From: Streptomyces sp. NRRL S-87
GTDB lineage: Bacteria > Actinomycetota > Actinomycetes > Streptomycetales > Streptomycetaceae
Length of the DNA: 42,000 nt
Reading direction: 5' to 3'
Assembly (NCBI RefSeq): GCF_000719335.1
Contig: NZ_JOGB01000080.1
Span: 1 to 42,000, forward strand
Below, one piece after another: positions 1 to 8,291 of the stretch (position 1 is the first letter of the stretch; each line of letters opens with the position of its first letter). The notes under the pieces were generated by a model, which was given only the letters and a program-made list of their open reading frames with translations, did no database searches and was not told where the DNA came from. A program made the position numbers and the translations under genes.

Positions 1-96
1 TGGGGCTTCGCCCTGGCCTGCGGCCACCCCAGGCCCGGGCCTGCCTCCGGACCAGCCTGCCATGACGCCTCAAGAGGCTCCCCCACACACCACGGG
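1..96 (-). repeat. Dispersed intergenic repeat, copy A (cut by window edge)
   Basis: The reverse complement of this stretch aligns almost base for base with 13176-13270 and 41908-42000. It keeps the two mini-hairpins of the family: GGGC-TTC-GCCC (3-13) and GGCC-TGC-GGCC (15-25). It differs from the other copies mainly in the segment around 60-80, where it carries 2 extra bases. An ACCCGGGT block follows about 24 bp beyond the core, as in the other copies. The family may continue left of the window. Confidence 0.85.
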
Positions 97-111
97 ACGA
101 CCTGCTCCCTT

Positions 112-145
112 GAGGTGGTGACCCGGGTGAGGTGGTGACCCGGGC
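112..145. repeat. 17-bp tandem repeat, two copies
   Basis: The unit starting GAGGTGGTGACCCGGGT at 112-128 is repeated at 129-145 with a change only in the last base. It lies directly beside dispersed repeat copy A and contains that family's ACCCGGGT block, so part of the repeat's flank appears to have been duplicated here. Confidence 0.7.
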
Positions 146-163
146 CCGTGACGGGGGCCGGGC

Positions 164-236
164 GGCGGACGGCTCGTGAACGGATCAGGCGCCGGTGGGG
201 CGGACGGCTCGGGGAACGGATCAGGCGCCGGTGGGG
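164..236. repeat. 36-bp tandem duplication across a stop codon
   Basis: Two near-identical 36-bp units, about 164-200 and 200-236, differ at a few positions. The right-hand unit holds the last codons and TGA stop (221-223) of the minus-strand membrane-protein gene. The left-hand unit repeats the same bases, including a second TGA at 185-187, downstream of that gene. It reads as a local duplication of the gene's 3' end. Confidence 0.7.
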
Positions 237-853
237 TCCTCGCCGCGGTCCAGGGCCTTCCAGAGGTCCTCGGGACGGTCCGGGTCCACGACCGGGGCCT
301 TGCGGGGCCCGCGCGGGCCGCCGTCGCGCTCGTAGCGGCCGCCCATGGCCGGCCAGTGGCGGCCGTAGCGCAGCGCCAGCAGGCCCGCGAGCAGGATCAG
401 CACCGCGCCGGCCGCGGTCACGTACGGCCAGGCGGTGTGGGTGAGCCCGGCGACGGTGGCGGCGGTGTCGGCGGTGGTCCGGGCGGCCTCGTGGTCCAGC
501 GCGGACCGGTCGGAGGCGCCGAGGAACGCCGCCAGCGCGGCCCCGGCTCCGGAGAGCGCCAACAGCCCCGAGACCAGGGCCCGGCCGGCGCCCCGTACCG
601 CGAACACGGCCACGAGGGCGGCCAGGCCCACGATCGCCAGGGCCGCGGGGACACCGGTGACCGTCTGGCCGTCGGCGGTCAGCGGGAGCGTTCCGCCACC
701 GATCGCGGCCGTACCGCGGGCCCAGGTCCGGCCGGAGGCGAGGAGGACGACGGTGGCGCCGAGGGCACCCAGGAGCAGGGCGACGGCGACGCTGCGGCGG
801 CTGCTCGGCGGGGTGCTGCGCGGGGCGGTTCGGGGGTGGGGTACGGCACTCAC
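221..853 (-). CDS. Trp-region membrane protein (TIGR02234 family)
   Basis: A protein of about 210 aa resembling the TIGR02234 family of Trp-biosynthesis-associated membrane proteins, which in actinomycetes sits between trpE and trpC. Its biochemical role is unknown. There are four hydrophobic segments: one near the N-terminus (VAVALLLGALGATVVLLA), two in the middle and one at about residues 145-165 (AAGAVLILLAGLLAL). A charged cytoplasmic tail ends in DLWKALDRGEDPTGA. I chose the GTG at 853 because a -10-like GATAGT (861-866) lies 7 nt upstream with no Shine-Dalgarno sequence, as in other apparently leaderless genes here. A GTG at 862 would overlap that hexamer. The gene lies 130 bp downstream of trpE on the same strand, so it may be co-transcribed or have its own promoter. 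Confidence 0.8.
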   Translation of the reverse strand: MSAVPHPRTAPRSTPPSSRRSVAVALLLGALGATVVLLASGRTWARGTAAIGGGTLPLTADGQTVTGVPAALAIVGLAALVAVFAVRGAGRALVSGLLALSGAGAALAAFLGASDRSALDHEAARTTADTAATVAGLTHTAWPYVTAAGAVLILLAGLLALRYGRHWPAMGGRYERDGGPRGPRKAPVVDPDRPEDLWKALDRGEDPTGA

Positions 854-992
854 GTACCCCACTATCCCCTACCGCCCGCGCGGCCGGGCGGGGGGCTCGG
901 CCGGCGCACCGGCCGGGACGTCCGGCTCGGGCCCGGTCCGGCGTCCCGGCCGGGCCCGCCGGATCAGCCGCTCAGTGGGCAGCGGTCAGCGG

Positions 993-2477
993 TCAGCGGC
1001 TCAGCCGGTTGGCGGCGGCCACCGCGCGCAGCACGGCCGCGGCCTTGTTGCGGCACTCGGTGTCCTCGGCGACCGGGTCCGAGTCGGCCACGACGCCCGC
1101 GCCGGCCTGGACGTACGCCGTGCCGTCGCGCAGCAGGGCGGTGCGGATGGCGATGGCGGTGTCGGAGTCGCCGGCGAAGTCGAGGTAGCCGACGCAGCCG
1201 CCGTACAGGCCGCGCCGCGAGGGCTCCAGCTCCTCGATGATCTGCATGGCGCGCGGCTTGGGGGCGCCGGACAGGGTGCCGGCCGGGAAGCAGGCGGTGA
1301 GCACGTCGAAGGCGGTCCGGCCCTCCGCCACCTGGCCGGTGACGGTGGAGACGATGTGCATGACGTGCGAGTACCGCTCGATCGACATGAAGTCGACGAC
1401 CTCGACGGAGCCCGGCTCGCAGACCCGGCCCAGGTCGTTGCGGCCGAGGTCGACGAGCATGAGGTGCTCGGCGCGCTCCTTGGGGTCGGCCAGCAGCTCC
1501 TCGGCGAGGGCCTGGTCCTCCTGCGGGGTGGCGCCCCGGTGCCGGGTGCCGGCGATGGGGTGGACCATCGCGCGGCCGTCCTCGACCTTGACCAGCGCCT
1601 CGGGGCTGGAGCCGACGACGTCGAAGCCCTCGAAGCGGAAGAGGTACATGTACGGGGACGGGTTGGTGGCGCGCAGCACCCGGTAGACGTCGAGCGCGGA
1701 GGCGTGGCAGGGGGTCTCGAACCGCTGCGAGGGCACGACCTGGAAGGCCTCGCCGGCGCGGATCCGCTCCTTCACGTCCTCGACGGCCTCCTGGTACGCC
1801 GGCCCGCCCCACAGCGCCGAGTACTCGGGCAGCTCGGCGGCCGGCAGCGGCGCCGGGGTGTAGGGGGCGGGGCGGGCGAGGTCCGCCTCCATGGCGTCGA
1901 GGCGGGCGACGGCGTCGGCGTACGCCTCGTCCACGCCGGTGTCGAGGTCGTTGTGGTTGATCGCGTTGGCGATCAGCAGGACCGTGCCGTCCCAGTGGTC
2001 GAGGACCGCGAGGTCGGAGGTGAGGAGCATGGTCAGCTCGGGCAGCCGCAGGTCGTCGCGGCCGTGCTCGCCGATGCGCTCCAACCGGCGGACGATGTCG
2101 TAGCCGAGGTAGCCCACCATGCCGCCGGTGAACGGCGGCAGTCCCTGCGCGAGGTCGCGGGGGGTGTGGAGGGCCTCGACGGTGGCGCGCAGGGCCTCCA
2201 GCGGGTCGCCTGCGGTGGGGACGCCGACGGGGGCGGTCCCGGTCCAGTGGGCCTGGCCGTCGCGGGCGCTGAGGGTGGCGGAGCTGCGGACGCCGACGAA
2301 GGAGTAGCGGGACCAGGAGCGGCCGTTCTCGGCGGACTCCAGGAGGAACGTGCCCGTGCGCTCGGCGGCGAGCTTGCGGTACAGGGCGACCGGGGTGTCG
2401 CCGTCGACGAGCAGCTTGCGGGTGACGGGGATGACGCGGCGGTCGGCGGCCAGCTTGCGGAACGTCTCGAGATCCAT
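993..2477 (-). CDS. trpE: Anthranilate synthase component I
   Basis: A 494-aa chorismate-binding enzyme that makes anthranilate from chorismate with TrpG, the first committed step of tryptophan synthesis. The N-terminal half is the regulatory domain; the C-terminal half carries chorismate-site signatures: IAGTRHRG, the [15 protein letters not shown] segment and [19 protein letters not shown] chose the ATG at 2477 ([12 protein letters not shown]) because an AGGA sits about 9 nt upstream and the open frame further upstream is GC-rich noise. The gene starts 17 bp after the hisI stop on the same strand, so hisI and trpE are probably one transcript. No room exists for a Trp-codon leader peptide and attenuator between them. 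It is a separate TrpE, not a TrpE-TrpG fusion. Confidence 0.97.
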   Translation of the reverse strand: MDLETFRKLAADRRVIPVTRKLLVDGDTPVALYRKLAAERTGTFLLESAENGRSWSRYSFVGVRSSATLSARDGQAHWTGTAPVGVPTAGDPLEALRATVEALHTPRDLAQGLPPFTGGMVGYLGYDIVRRLERIGEHGRDDLRLPELTMLLTSDLAVLDHWDGTVLLIANAINHNDLDTGVDEAYADAVARLDAMEADLARPAPYTPAPLPAAELPEYSALWGGPAYQEAVEDVKERIRAGEAFQVVPSQRFETPCHASALDVYRVLRATNPSPYMYLFRFEGFDVVGSSPEALVKVEDGRAMVHPIAGTRHRGATPQEDQALAEELLADPKERAEHLMLVDLGRNDLGRVCEPGSVEVVDFMSIERYSHVMHIVSTVTGQVAEGRTAFDVLTACFPAGTLSGAPKPRAMQIIEELEPSRRGLYGGCVGYLDFAGDSDTAIAIRTALLRDGTAYVQAGAGVVADSDPVAEDTECRNKAAAVLRAVAAANRLSR

Positions 2478-2494
2478 GGCGGGTGGTCCTGTCT

Positions 2495-2869
2495 CTACTC
2501 TGCGGGGGCGGCCAGCGGCAGCACGTCGGCGTCGAAGCAGGTGCGGGCGCCGGTGTGGCAGGCGGCGCCCACCTGGTCGACCTTGACCAGGACGGTGTCG
2601 GCGTCGCAGTCGAGCGCGACGGACTTCACGTGCTGGACGTGGCCGGAGGTGTCTCCCTTGACCCAGTACTCGTTCCGGCTGCGCGACCAGTAGGTGCACC
2701 GCCCCGTGGTCAGGGTGCGGTGCAGCGCCTCGTCGTCCATCCAGCCGAGCATCAGCACCTCGCCGGTGTCGTACTGCTGGGCGATGGCGGGGACGAGGCC
2801 GTCGGCGGACCTCTTGAGGCGGGCGGCGATGGCCGGATCGAGGTCGCTGGTCACGCGGGGGGTGCTCAT
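2495..2869 (-). CDS. hisI: Phosphoribosyl-AMP cyclohydrolase
   Basis: A 124-aa monofunctional HisI that opens the adenine ring of phosphoribosyl-AMP, the third step of histidine synthesis. The zinc/magnesium site signatures are present: [13 protein letters not shown] followed by [12 protein letters not shown] (the Cys and His ligands), with the substrate-loop [17 protein letters not shown] near residues 40-57. The length fits a cyclohydrolase without the HisE pyrophosphohydrolase domain, so HisE must be encoded elsewhere. Start is ATG at 2869 ([12 protein letters not shown]). It is separated from hisF by the oppositely oriented gene at 3092, and is followed closely by trpE. Confidence 0.96.
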   Translation of the reverse strand: MSTPRVTSDLDPAIAARLKRSADGLVPAIAQQYDTGEVLMLGWMDDEALHRTLTTGRCTYWSRSRNEYWVKGDTSGHVQHVKSVALDCDADTVLVKVDQVGAACHTGARTCFDADVLPLAAPAE

Positions 2870-3078
2870 GGGGCCATTCTGCCGCCTGGCGGGGGCCCGT
2901 CCCGCCGTCGTCCGACTGGTGGTCAGGTGCGGGAGCGGCCGCGCCGCCCGTGCGGCCCCGTAGGGGGGCGCCGGCTTCCTGCAGGTGCGCTTCGCCGTGA
3001 CCACCACGGCTCCGCCGTCGGCATGAGACCCGGCCGCGCGGGCGGACGACTGCGGCTACGCCGAGGAGGGGGACCGCC

Positions 3079-3084
3079 TAGGCT
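3079..3084 (+). promoter_or_regulatory. -10-like TAGGCT, leaderless start
   Basis: TAGGCT matches the actinobacterial TANNNT -10 pattern and lies 7 nt before the ATG at 3092, with no Shine-Dalgarno sequence between. A start of transcription at the ATG is inferred. The -35 element is not evident. Confidence 0.45.
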
Positions 3085-3091
3085 GGCCGCC

Positions 3092-3724
3092 ATGTCTACC
3101 CATGCGAAGCGTGAACGACTACTGCTGGCCGATCTGTTGGAGCAGGCCGGACCGGATGCGCCGACCCTGTGCGAGGGCTGGCGGACCCGGGACCTGGCCG
3201 CGCACGTGGTGGTGCGCGAGCGGCGCCCGGACGCGGCGGGCGGCCTGCTGCTGAACGTGCTGAAGGCGCGGCTGGACCAGGCGATGGCGGAGTACGCCGC
3301 GAAGCCGTACGAGGAGCTGCTCCAGCTCATCAGGACGGGTCCGCCGAGGTTGTCGGTGTACGCGCTGAAGCCGGTCGACGAGGCCGCGAACGCGGTGGAG
3401 TTCTACGTGCACGCCGAGGACGTGCGGCGGGCGCAGCCGGACTGGAGCCCGCGGGAGCTGGACCCGGTGTTCTCGGACTCGCTGTGGGCGCGCCTGGAGA
3501 AGCTCGCCCGGCTGACGGGGCGGAAGTCCCCGGTGGGCCTGGTCCTGCGCCGCCCGAACGGGCAGACGGCGGTGGCCCACAAGGGCACGCCGGTCGTCAC
3601 CGTCACCGGTGAGCCGGGCGAGCTGACGCTGTTCTGCTTCGGGCGGCAGGAGGCGGCGCACGTGGAGCTGGACGGCGACAAGACCGCCGTCGCCCGCCTC
3701 ACCCAGGCCCAGCTGGGCATCTGA
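3092..3724 (+). CDS. TIGR03085 family protein (DinB-like fold)
   Basis: A 210-aa soluble protein of the TIGR03085 actinobacterial family, related to the mycothiol-dependent maleylpyruvate isomerase/DinB fold. The N-terminus shows the typical pattern: RERLLLADLLEQAGPDAPTLCEGWRTRDLAAHVVVRERRPDAA, where conserved His and acidic residues bind metal in relatives. NAVEFYVHAEDVRRAQPDW contains the second conserved His segment. No function is established; a thiol-dependent or metal-dependent reaction is only inferred from the fold. It interrupts the minus-strand hisF and hisI genes, diverging from hisI and converging with hisF. I chose the ATG at 3092 (MSTHAKRERLL) because the longer upstream frame is antisense to hisI. 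Confidence 0.88.
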   Translation: MSTHAKRERLLLADLLEQAGPDAPTLCEGWRTRDLAAHVVVRERRPDAAGGLLLNVLKARLDQAMAEYAAKPYEELLQLIRTGPPRLSVYALKPVDEAANAVEFYVHAEDVRRAQPDWSPRELDPVFSDSLWARLEKLARLTGRKSPVGLVLRRPNGQTAVAHKGTPVVTVTGEPGELTLFCFGRQEAAHVELDGDKTAVARLTQAQLGI

Positions 3725-3796
3725 GCGGTCCACGCCGCCGCACGCGGGGTGCGGGCGGCGGTGAGGGCCCGCCCGTTCCATCCCGGGGTCCGGCAA

Positions 3797-3840
3797 GACG
3801 CGCGAGGCCCCGGCCCTCAGGGGCCGGGGCCTCGCGCGTC
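3797..3840. terminator. Bidirectional terminator hairpin
   Basis: A perfect 20-bp inverted repeat (3797-3816 with 3821-3840) around a 4-nt TCAG loop. It sits between the convergent ends of the TIGR03085 gene (3724) and hisF (3849), only 9 bp beyond the hisF stop. There is no U-tract, as is usual in Streptomyces. Confidence 0.85.
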
Positions 3841-3848
3841 CCCGGAAC

Positions 3849-4604
3849 TCAGCGGACCGGGTGGCCGGCCGTCCGCAGGGCGTCCTTGACCTGGGAGATC
3901 CGCAGGTCGCCGAAGTGGAACACGGACGCGGCCAGGACCGCGTCGGCGCCCGCCGCGACGGCCGGCGGGAAGTCCGCCAGCTTGCCCGCGCCTCCGGAGG
4001 CGATCACCGGGACGGTGACGTGCTTGCGCACCGCCGCGATCATCTCGATGTCGTAGCCGTCCTTGGTGCCGTCGGCGTCCATCGAGTTGAGCAGGATCTC
4101 GCCGGCGCCCAGCTCGGCCGCCCGGTGCGCCCACTCGACGGCGTCCATGCCGGTGCCCTGGCGGCCGCCGTGCGTGGTGACCTCGAAGGAGCCGCCGGCC
4201 GTGCGGCGGGCGTCGACCGAGAGCACCAGCACCTGGCGGCCGAACCGTTCCGCGATCTCCTGGATGAGCTCGGGGCGGGCGATGGCCGCGGTGTTGACGC
4301 CGACCTTGTCGGCGCCGGCGCGCAGCAGCTTGTCCACGTCCTCGGCGGTGCGCACGCCGCCTCCGACCGTCAGCGGGATGAAGACCTGCTCGGCGGTGCG
4401 GCGCACCACGTCGTAGGTGGTCTCGCGGTTGCCGGAGGAGGCGGTGATGTCGAGGAAGGTCAGCTCGTCGGCGCCCTCGGCGTCGTAGAGCTTGGCCATC
4501 TCGACGGGGTCGCCCGCGTCGCGCAGGTTCTGGAAGTTGACGCCCTTGACGACCCGGCCGTTGTCCACGTCCAGGCAGGGGATGACCCGTACGGCCAGCG
4601 TCAT
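3849..4604 (-). CDS. hisF: Imidazole glycerol phosphate synthase, cyclase subunit
   Basis: A 251-aa (beta/alpha)8-barrel that uses ammonia delivered by HisH to convert PRFAR into imidazole glycerol phosphate and AICAR. The first catalytic Asp is in [15 protein letters not shown] (residues 8-22) and the second in [15 protein letters not shown]. The phosphate-binding loops TVGGGVRT and [13 protein letters not shown] are present. Start is the ATG at 4604, which overlaps the ridA stop in an ATGA. It is the last gene of the hisD-to-hisF cluster and is followed by a strong hairpin. Co-expression with hisH fits the HisFH heterodimer. Confidence 0.97.
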   Translation of the reverse strand: MTLAVRVIPCLDVDNGRVVKGVNFQNLRDAGDPVEMAKLYDAEGADELTFLDITASSGNRETTYDVVRRTAEQVFIPLTVGGGVRTAEDVDKLLRAGADKVGVNTAAIARPELIQEIAERFGRQVLVLSVDARRTAGGSFEVTTHGGRQGTGMDAVEWAHRAAELGAGEILLNSMDADGTKDGYDIEMIAAVRKHVTVPVIASGGAGKLADFPPAVAAGADAVLAASVFHFGDLRISQVKDALRTAGHPVR

Positions 4605-5005
4605 GACGGTGCTCCTTCGGGGCCCCGGAGGGCCTCTACCTCTACTTCGACCAGGATGCGCGGGTCGACGAAGCCCTCGACGACCATGAGGGTGCAGACC
4701 GGCCGGACGGAGTCGAACAGCTCCTTGTGGGCCCGGCCGACCTCGTCGATGTCGCGCACGTGGGTCAGGTACAGACGGGTACGGACGACGTCCTTCGGCC
4801 CGAGGCCGAACTCCGCCAGCGCCTCGAAGGCGGTGCCGAAGGCGACCTTGGCCTGCTCGTACGGGTCGCCCTCGCCGTGCAGCACCGGGCCCTTGAAGGA
4901 CGTGGTGCCCCCGACGAGGACGCGGTCCCCGGCCGCGACGGCGCGCGCGAAGCCGAAGACCTCCTCCCAGGGGCTGCCGCTCTGCACGTGCCGGACGCCG
5001 CTCAT
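4601..5005 (-). CDS. RidA/YjgF family protein in the his operon
   Basis: A 134-aa protein of the RidA (YjgF/YER057c/UK114) family, trimeric enzymes that hydrolyse reactive enamine/imine intermediates released by PLP enzymes. Visible family features are [55 protein letters not shown], a conserved Arg in VVRTRLYLT, and [19 protein letters not shown] near the end. The start (ATG, 5005) overlaps the priA stop and its own stop overlaps the hisF start, each by 4 nt, so it is translationally coupled inside the operon. Placement between priA and hisF suggests a link to histidine or tryptophan metabolism, but that is inference. It could be a RidA subgroup without deaminase activity. Confidence 0.9.
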   Translation of the reverse strand: MSGVRHVQSGSPWEEVFGFARAVAAGDRVLVGGTTSFKGPVLHGEGDPYEQAKVAFGTAFEALAEFGLGPKDVVRTRLYLTHVRDIDEVGRAHKELFDSVRPVCTLMVVEGFVDPRILVEVEVEALRGPEGAPS

Positions 5006-5739
5006 GAGGCGACCGCCTCCGCGACCGCGGCGAGGGCCTCCTCGAGCGTGAAGGCCTTGGCGTACAGGGCCTTTCCGACGATGGAGCCCTCGACGCCGAG
5101 CGGGACGAGCTCGGCGATGGCGCGCAGGTCGGCGAGCGAGGAGACGCCGCCGGAGGCGACCACCGGCTTGTCGGTGGCGGCGCACACGTTGCGCAGCAGC
5201 TCCAGGTTGGGGCCGGTGAGCGTGCCGTCCTTGGCGATGTCGGTGACGACGTACCGGGCGCAGCCCTCGGAGTCGAGGCGGGCGAGGGTCTCGTACAGGT
5301 CGCCGCCGTCGCTGGTCCAGCCGCGGCCCTTGAGGGTGGTGCCGCGCACGTCGAGGCCGACGGCGATCTTGTCACCGTGCTCGGCGATGACCTTGGCGAC
5401 CCACTCGGGGGCCTCCAGGGCGGCGGTGCCGAGGTTGACACGCGTGCAGCCGGTGGCCAGGGCCTTGGCGAGGGAGGCGTCGTCGCGGATGCCTCCGGAG
5501 AGCTCGACCTTGATGTCCATGGCGCGGGTGATCTCGGCGACCAGGTCGCGGTTGTCACCGGTGCCGAAGGCGGCGTCGAGGTCGACGAGGTGCAGCCATT
5601 CGGCGCCGGCGGCCTGCCAGGCGAGGGCCGCCTGGAGCGGGGAGCCGTACGAGGTCTCCGTGCCGGACTCGCCGTGGACGAGGCGGACGGCCTGGCCGTC
5701 GCGGACGTCGACGGCGGGGAGGAGTTCGAGCTGCTTCAC
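5002..5739 (-). CDS. priA: PriA, bifunctional HisA/TrpF isomerase
   Basis: A (beta/alpha)8-barrel isomerase that in actinomycetes catalyses both the HisA step (ProFAR to PRFAR) and the TrpF step (PRA to CdRP), because these bacteria lack a separate trpF. The sequence tracks the Streptomyces PriA type closely: [21 protein letters not shown] with the first catalytic Asp, [23 protein letters not shown], and [16 protein letters not shown] with the second Asp. I prefer the GTG at 5739 because GAAGAAGG lies about 8 nt upstream and the N-terminus then matches the family. An in-frame ATG at 5763 overlaps the hisH stop (TGATG) and would add 8 residues. No dedicated TrpF is in the window. Confidence 0.93.
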   Translation of the reverse strand: MKQLELLPAVDVRDGQAVRLVHGESGTETSYGSPLQAALAWQAAGAEWLHLVDLDAAFGTGDNRDLVAEITRAMDIKVELSGGIRDDASLAKALATGCTRVNLGTAALEAPEWVAKVIAEHGDKIAVGLDVRGTTLKGRGWTSDGGDLYETLARLDSEGCARYVVTDIAKDGTLTGPNLELLRNVCAATDKPVVASGGVSSLADLRAIAELVPLGVEGSIVGKALYAKAFTLEEALAAVAEAVAS

Positions 5740-5762
5740 GGCTGCGGCCTTCTTCTCGTCCA

Positions 5763-6413
5763 TCAGAGGGTACCGATCCAGTTGGTGAGGAGCTGTGCTC
5801 CGGCGTCGCCCGACTTCTCGGGGTGGAACTGCGTGGCCCACAGTGCGCCGTTCTCCACGGCCGCCACGAACGGCTCGCCGTGGGTGGCCCAGGTGACCTT
5901 GGGGGGCGAGATCCGGGGGTTGTGGAGCTCCAGGTTCCACTCGCGTACGCCGTACGAGTGCACGAAGTAGTACCGGGCGTCGGCGTCCAGGCCGGCGAAC
6001 AGCTCGCTGTCGGCGGCCGCGTCTACGGTGTTCCAGCCCATGTGGGGCACGACCGGGGCCTCGAGCGGTTCGACCGTACCGGGCCACTCGTCGAGGCCCT
6101 CGGTCTCCACGCCGTGCTCGATGCCCTTCTCGAAGAGGATCTGCATGCCGACGCAGATGCCCATGACGGGGCGGCCGCCGGACAGCCGGCGGCCGATGAC
6201 CCAGTCGCCGCGGGCCTGCTTGAGGCCCTGCATGCAGGCGGAGAAGGCGCCGACGCCGGGGACGAGGAGTCCGTCGGCGTTCATGGCGCGGTCGAAGTCG
6301 CGGGTGATCTCGACGTCGGCGCCGACCCGGGCCAGCGCCCGCTCGGCAGAGCGGACGTTGCCGAAGCCGTAGTCGAAGACGACGACCTTCTTGGCGGTCT
6401 GTGCTGCGCTCAT
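5763..6413 (-). CDS. hisH: Imidazole glycerol phosphate synthase, glutaminase subunit
   Basis: A 216-aa class-I glutamine amidotransferase that supplies ammonia to HisF. The nucleophile is Cys87 in [12 protein letters not shown], and the His-Glu pair is His197 and Glu199 in [13 protein letters not shown]. The N-terminal [13 protein letters not shown] and oxyanion-region [11 protein letters not shown] match HisH. Its ATG (6413) overlaps the stop of the preceding 55-aa membrane ORF by 4 nt, and its stop touches the priA region. HisH and HisF are two genes apart in the same operon. Confidence 0.97.
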   Translation of the reverse strand: MSAAQTAKKVVVFDYGFGNVRSAERALARVGADVEITRDFDRAMNADGLLVPGVGAFSACMQGLKQARGDWVIGRRLSGGRPVMGICVGMQILFEKGIEHGVETEGLDEWPGTVEPLEAPVVPHMGWNTVDAAADSELFAGLDADARYYFVHSYGVREWNLELHNPRISPPKVTWATHGEPFVAAVENGALWATQFHPEKSGDAGAQLLTNWIGTL

Positions 6414-6577
6414 TCCCAGATTCCCTCGATGCGCAGGACTCCGGCGGCCAGGGCCAGCACGGAGCCGATGGCGAGCAGCACGACGACGCTCCTGGGCATC
6501 TGCTGCTTGTGGAAGGAGTAGACCCCGCCGGCCAGGAAGAGGCCGACGAGGATCAGGACGGTGGACAAGCCGTTCAC
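6410..6577 (-). CDS. 55-aa two-TM membrane protein within his operon
   Basis: A small ORF starting at GTG 6577, just 2 nt after the hisB TAA stop, and ending in a 4-nt overlap with the hisH start. The product has two hydrophobic helices, [18 protein letters not shown] and [19 protein letters not shown], joined by a short basic turn HKQQMPR, and an acidic C-terminus (RIEGIWE). Tight coupling on both sides makes it very likely to be translated. I recall no function for it; it may be a conserved streptomycete his-operon microprotein. The upstream in-frame ATG at 6676 is inside hisB and less likely. Confidence 0.78.
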   Translation of the reverse strand: MNGLSTVLILVGLFLAGGVYSFHKQQMPRSVVVLLAIGSVLALAAGVLRIEGIWE

Positions 6578-6579
6578 GG

Positions 6580-7173
6580 TTAGAGGGCGCCCTTCGTCGA
6601 GGGCAGGATGCCGGCCGCGCGCGGGTCGCGCTCGGAGGCGTAGCGCAGGGCGCGGGCGAGGGCCTTGAACTGGCACTCCACGATGTGGTGGGCGTTGCGG
6701 CCGTACGGCACGTGCACGTGCAGGGCGATCTGCGCCTGGGCCACGAAGGACTCCAGGATGTGCCGGGTCATGGTGGTGTCGTACGCACCGATCATCGGCG
6801 CCATGTTCTCGGGCTCGGTGTGCACGAGGTACGGGCGGCCGGAGAGGTCGACGGTGACCTGGGCGAGGGACTCGTCCAGCGGCACGGTGCAGTTGCCGAA
6901 GCGGTAGATGCCGACCTTGTCGCCGAGGGCCTGCTTGAAGGCGGCACCGAGCGCGAGGGCGGTGTCCTCGATGGTGTGGTGCGAGTCGATGTGCAGGTCG
7001 CCGTCGGTCTTGACGGTGAGGTCGAACAGGCCGTGGCGGCCGAGCTGGTCGAGCATGTGGTCGTAGAAGCCCACGCCCGTCGACACGTCGACCTTGCCGG
7101 TGCCGTCGAGGTCTATCTCGACCAGGACCGAAGTCTCCTTGGTGGTGCGCTCCACCCGTCCGATGCGGCTCAT
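6580..7173 (-). CDS. hisB: Imidazoleglycerol-phosphate dehydratase
   Basis: A 197-aa monofunctional dehydratase that converts imidazole glycerol phosphate to imidazole acetol phosphate. The metal-ligand signatures [27 protein letters not shown] and [17 protein letters not shown] are present in order. It lacks the N-terminal histidinol-phosphatase domain of the enterobacterial fusion, so that phosphatase must be encoded elsewhere. Start is ATG 7173 ([11 protein letters not shown]), which overlaps the hisC stop in an ATGA. Confidence 0.97.
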   Translation of the reverse strand: MSRIGRVERTTKETSVLVEIDLDGTGKVDVSTGVGFYDHMLDQLGRHGLFDLTVKTDGDLHIDSHHTIEDTALALGAAFKQALGDKVGIYRFGNCTVPLDESLAQVTVDLSGRPYLVHTEPENMAPMIGAYDTTMTRHILESFVAQAQIALHVHVPYGRNAHHIVECQFKALARALRYASERDPRAAGILPSTKGAL

Positions 7174-8291
7174 GCCTGCTGCTCCTTCTTCAGTGCGCGA
7201 ACCGCTTCCAGGAACGCGTCGTTCTCGGCCGGGGTGCCGGCGGTGACCCGCAGCCACCCGGGTACTCCGTTGTCCCGGACCAGGACGCCCCGGTCGAGGA
7301 TCTGCTGCCAGGCGGTGTGGGAGTCGTCGAACGTCCCGAACTGCACGAAGTTCGCGTCCGACTCGGTGACTGCGTAGCCCATGGCGCGGAGCTCGTCGAC
7401 CAGGCGGTCCCGCTCGGCCTTGAGCTGCTCGACGTAGCCGAGCAGCGTGTCGGTGTGCTCCAGGGCCGCCAGCGCGGTGGCCTGGGTGACGGCCGACAGG
7501 TGGTACGGCAGGCGCACCAGCTGGACGGCGTCGACGACGGCGGGGTGCGCGGCGAGGTAGCCCAGGCGCAGGCCGGCGGCCCCGAAGGCCTTGGACATGG
7601 TGCGCGAGACCACCAGGTTCGGGCGGCCCGCGAGGAGGGGCAGCAGCGAGTCCCGGTGGCTGAACTCGACGTACGCCTCGTCCACGATCACCAGCGAGGG
7701 CTTGGCGGCCTGGGCCGCCTCGTAGAGGGCGAGGACGGTGTCGGCCTCGACCGCGGTGCCGGTGGGGTTGTTGGGGGAGGTGATGAACACGACGTCGGGG
7801 GCGTTCGCCGCGATGGCCTCGCGGGCGGCGTCCACGTCGATGGTGAAGTCCTCGCGGCGCGGGCCGGAGATCCAGCCGGTGCCGGTGCCGCGGGCGATCA
7901 GGGCGTGCATCGAGTACGAGGGCTCGAAGCCGATCGCGGTGCGGCCGGGTCCGCCGAAGGTCTGCAGGAGCTGCTGGATCACCTCGTTGGAGCCGTTGGC
8001 GGCCCAGACGTTCTCCTTGCCGACCGGGTGCTTGCCGGTGCGGGTGAGGTACTTCGCGAGCTCGGTGCGCAGCTCGACCGCGTCCCGGTCGGGGTAGCGG
8101 TTGAGGGTGCGGGCGGCCTCGGCGACCCGCTCGGCGATCCGGCGGACCAGGGGCTCGGGGAGCTCGTACGGGTTCTCGTTGGTGTTCAGCTGGACGGGGA
8201 CGTCGAGCTGGGGGGCGCCGTACGGCGACTTGCCGCGGAGCTCGTCGCGGATGGGCAGGTCGTCGATGCCGACCGTGTCGTACGAGGTCAT
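7170..8291 (-). CDS. hisC: Histidinol-phosphate aminotransferase
   Basis: A 373-aa PLP-dependent class I/II aminotransferase that converts imidazole acetol phosphate to histidinol phosphate. Features in order: substrate segment [11 protein letters not shown] (36-46), ANGSNEV cofactor-phosphate loop (98-104), SPNNPTG (172-178), [10 protein letters not shown] (201-210) with the PLP-ring Asp, and [17 protein letters not shown] with the Schiff-base Lys234. Start is ATG 8291, overlapping the hisD stop by 4 nt. Confidence 0.97.
   Translation of the reverse strand: MTSYDTVGIDDLPIRDELRGKSPYGAPQLDVPVQLNTNENPYELPEPLVRRIAERVAEAARTLNRYPDRDAVELRTELAKYLTRTGKHPVGKENVWAANGSNEVIQQLLQTFGGPGRTAIGFEPSYSMHALIARGTGTGWISGPRREDFTIDVDAAREAIAANAPDVVFITSPNNPTGTAVEADTVLALYEAAQAAKPSLVIVDEAYVEFSHRDSLLPLLAGRPNLVVSRTMSKAFGAAGLRLGYLAAHPAVVDAVQLVRLPYHLSAVTQATALAALEHTDTLLGYVEQLKAERDRLVDELRAMGYAVTESDANFVQFGTFDDSHTAWQQILDRGVLVRDNGVPGWLRVTAGTPAENDAFLEAVRALKKEQQA

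Noticed and set aside
2478..2494. A Trp-codon leader peptide and attenuator before trpE
   Set aside because: Only 17 bp separate the hisI stop from the trpE start; there is no room for a leader peptide.
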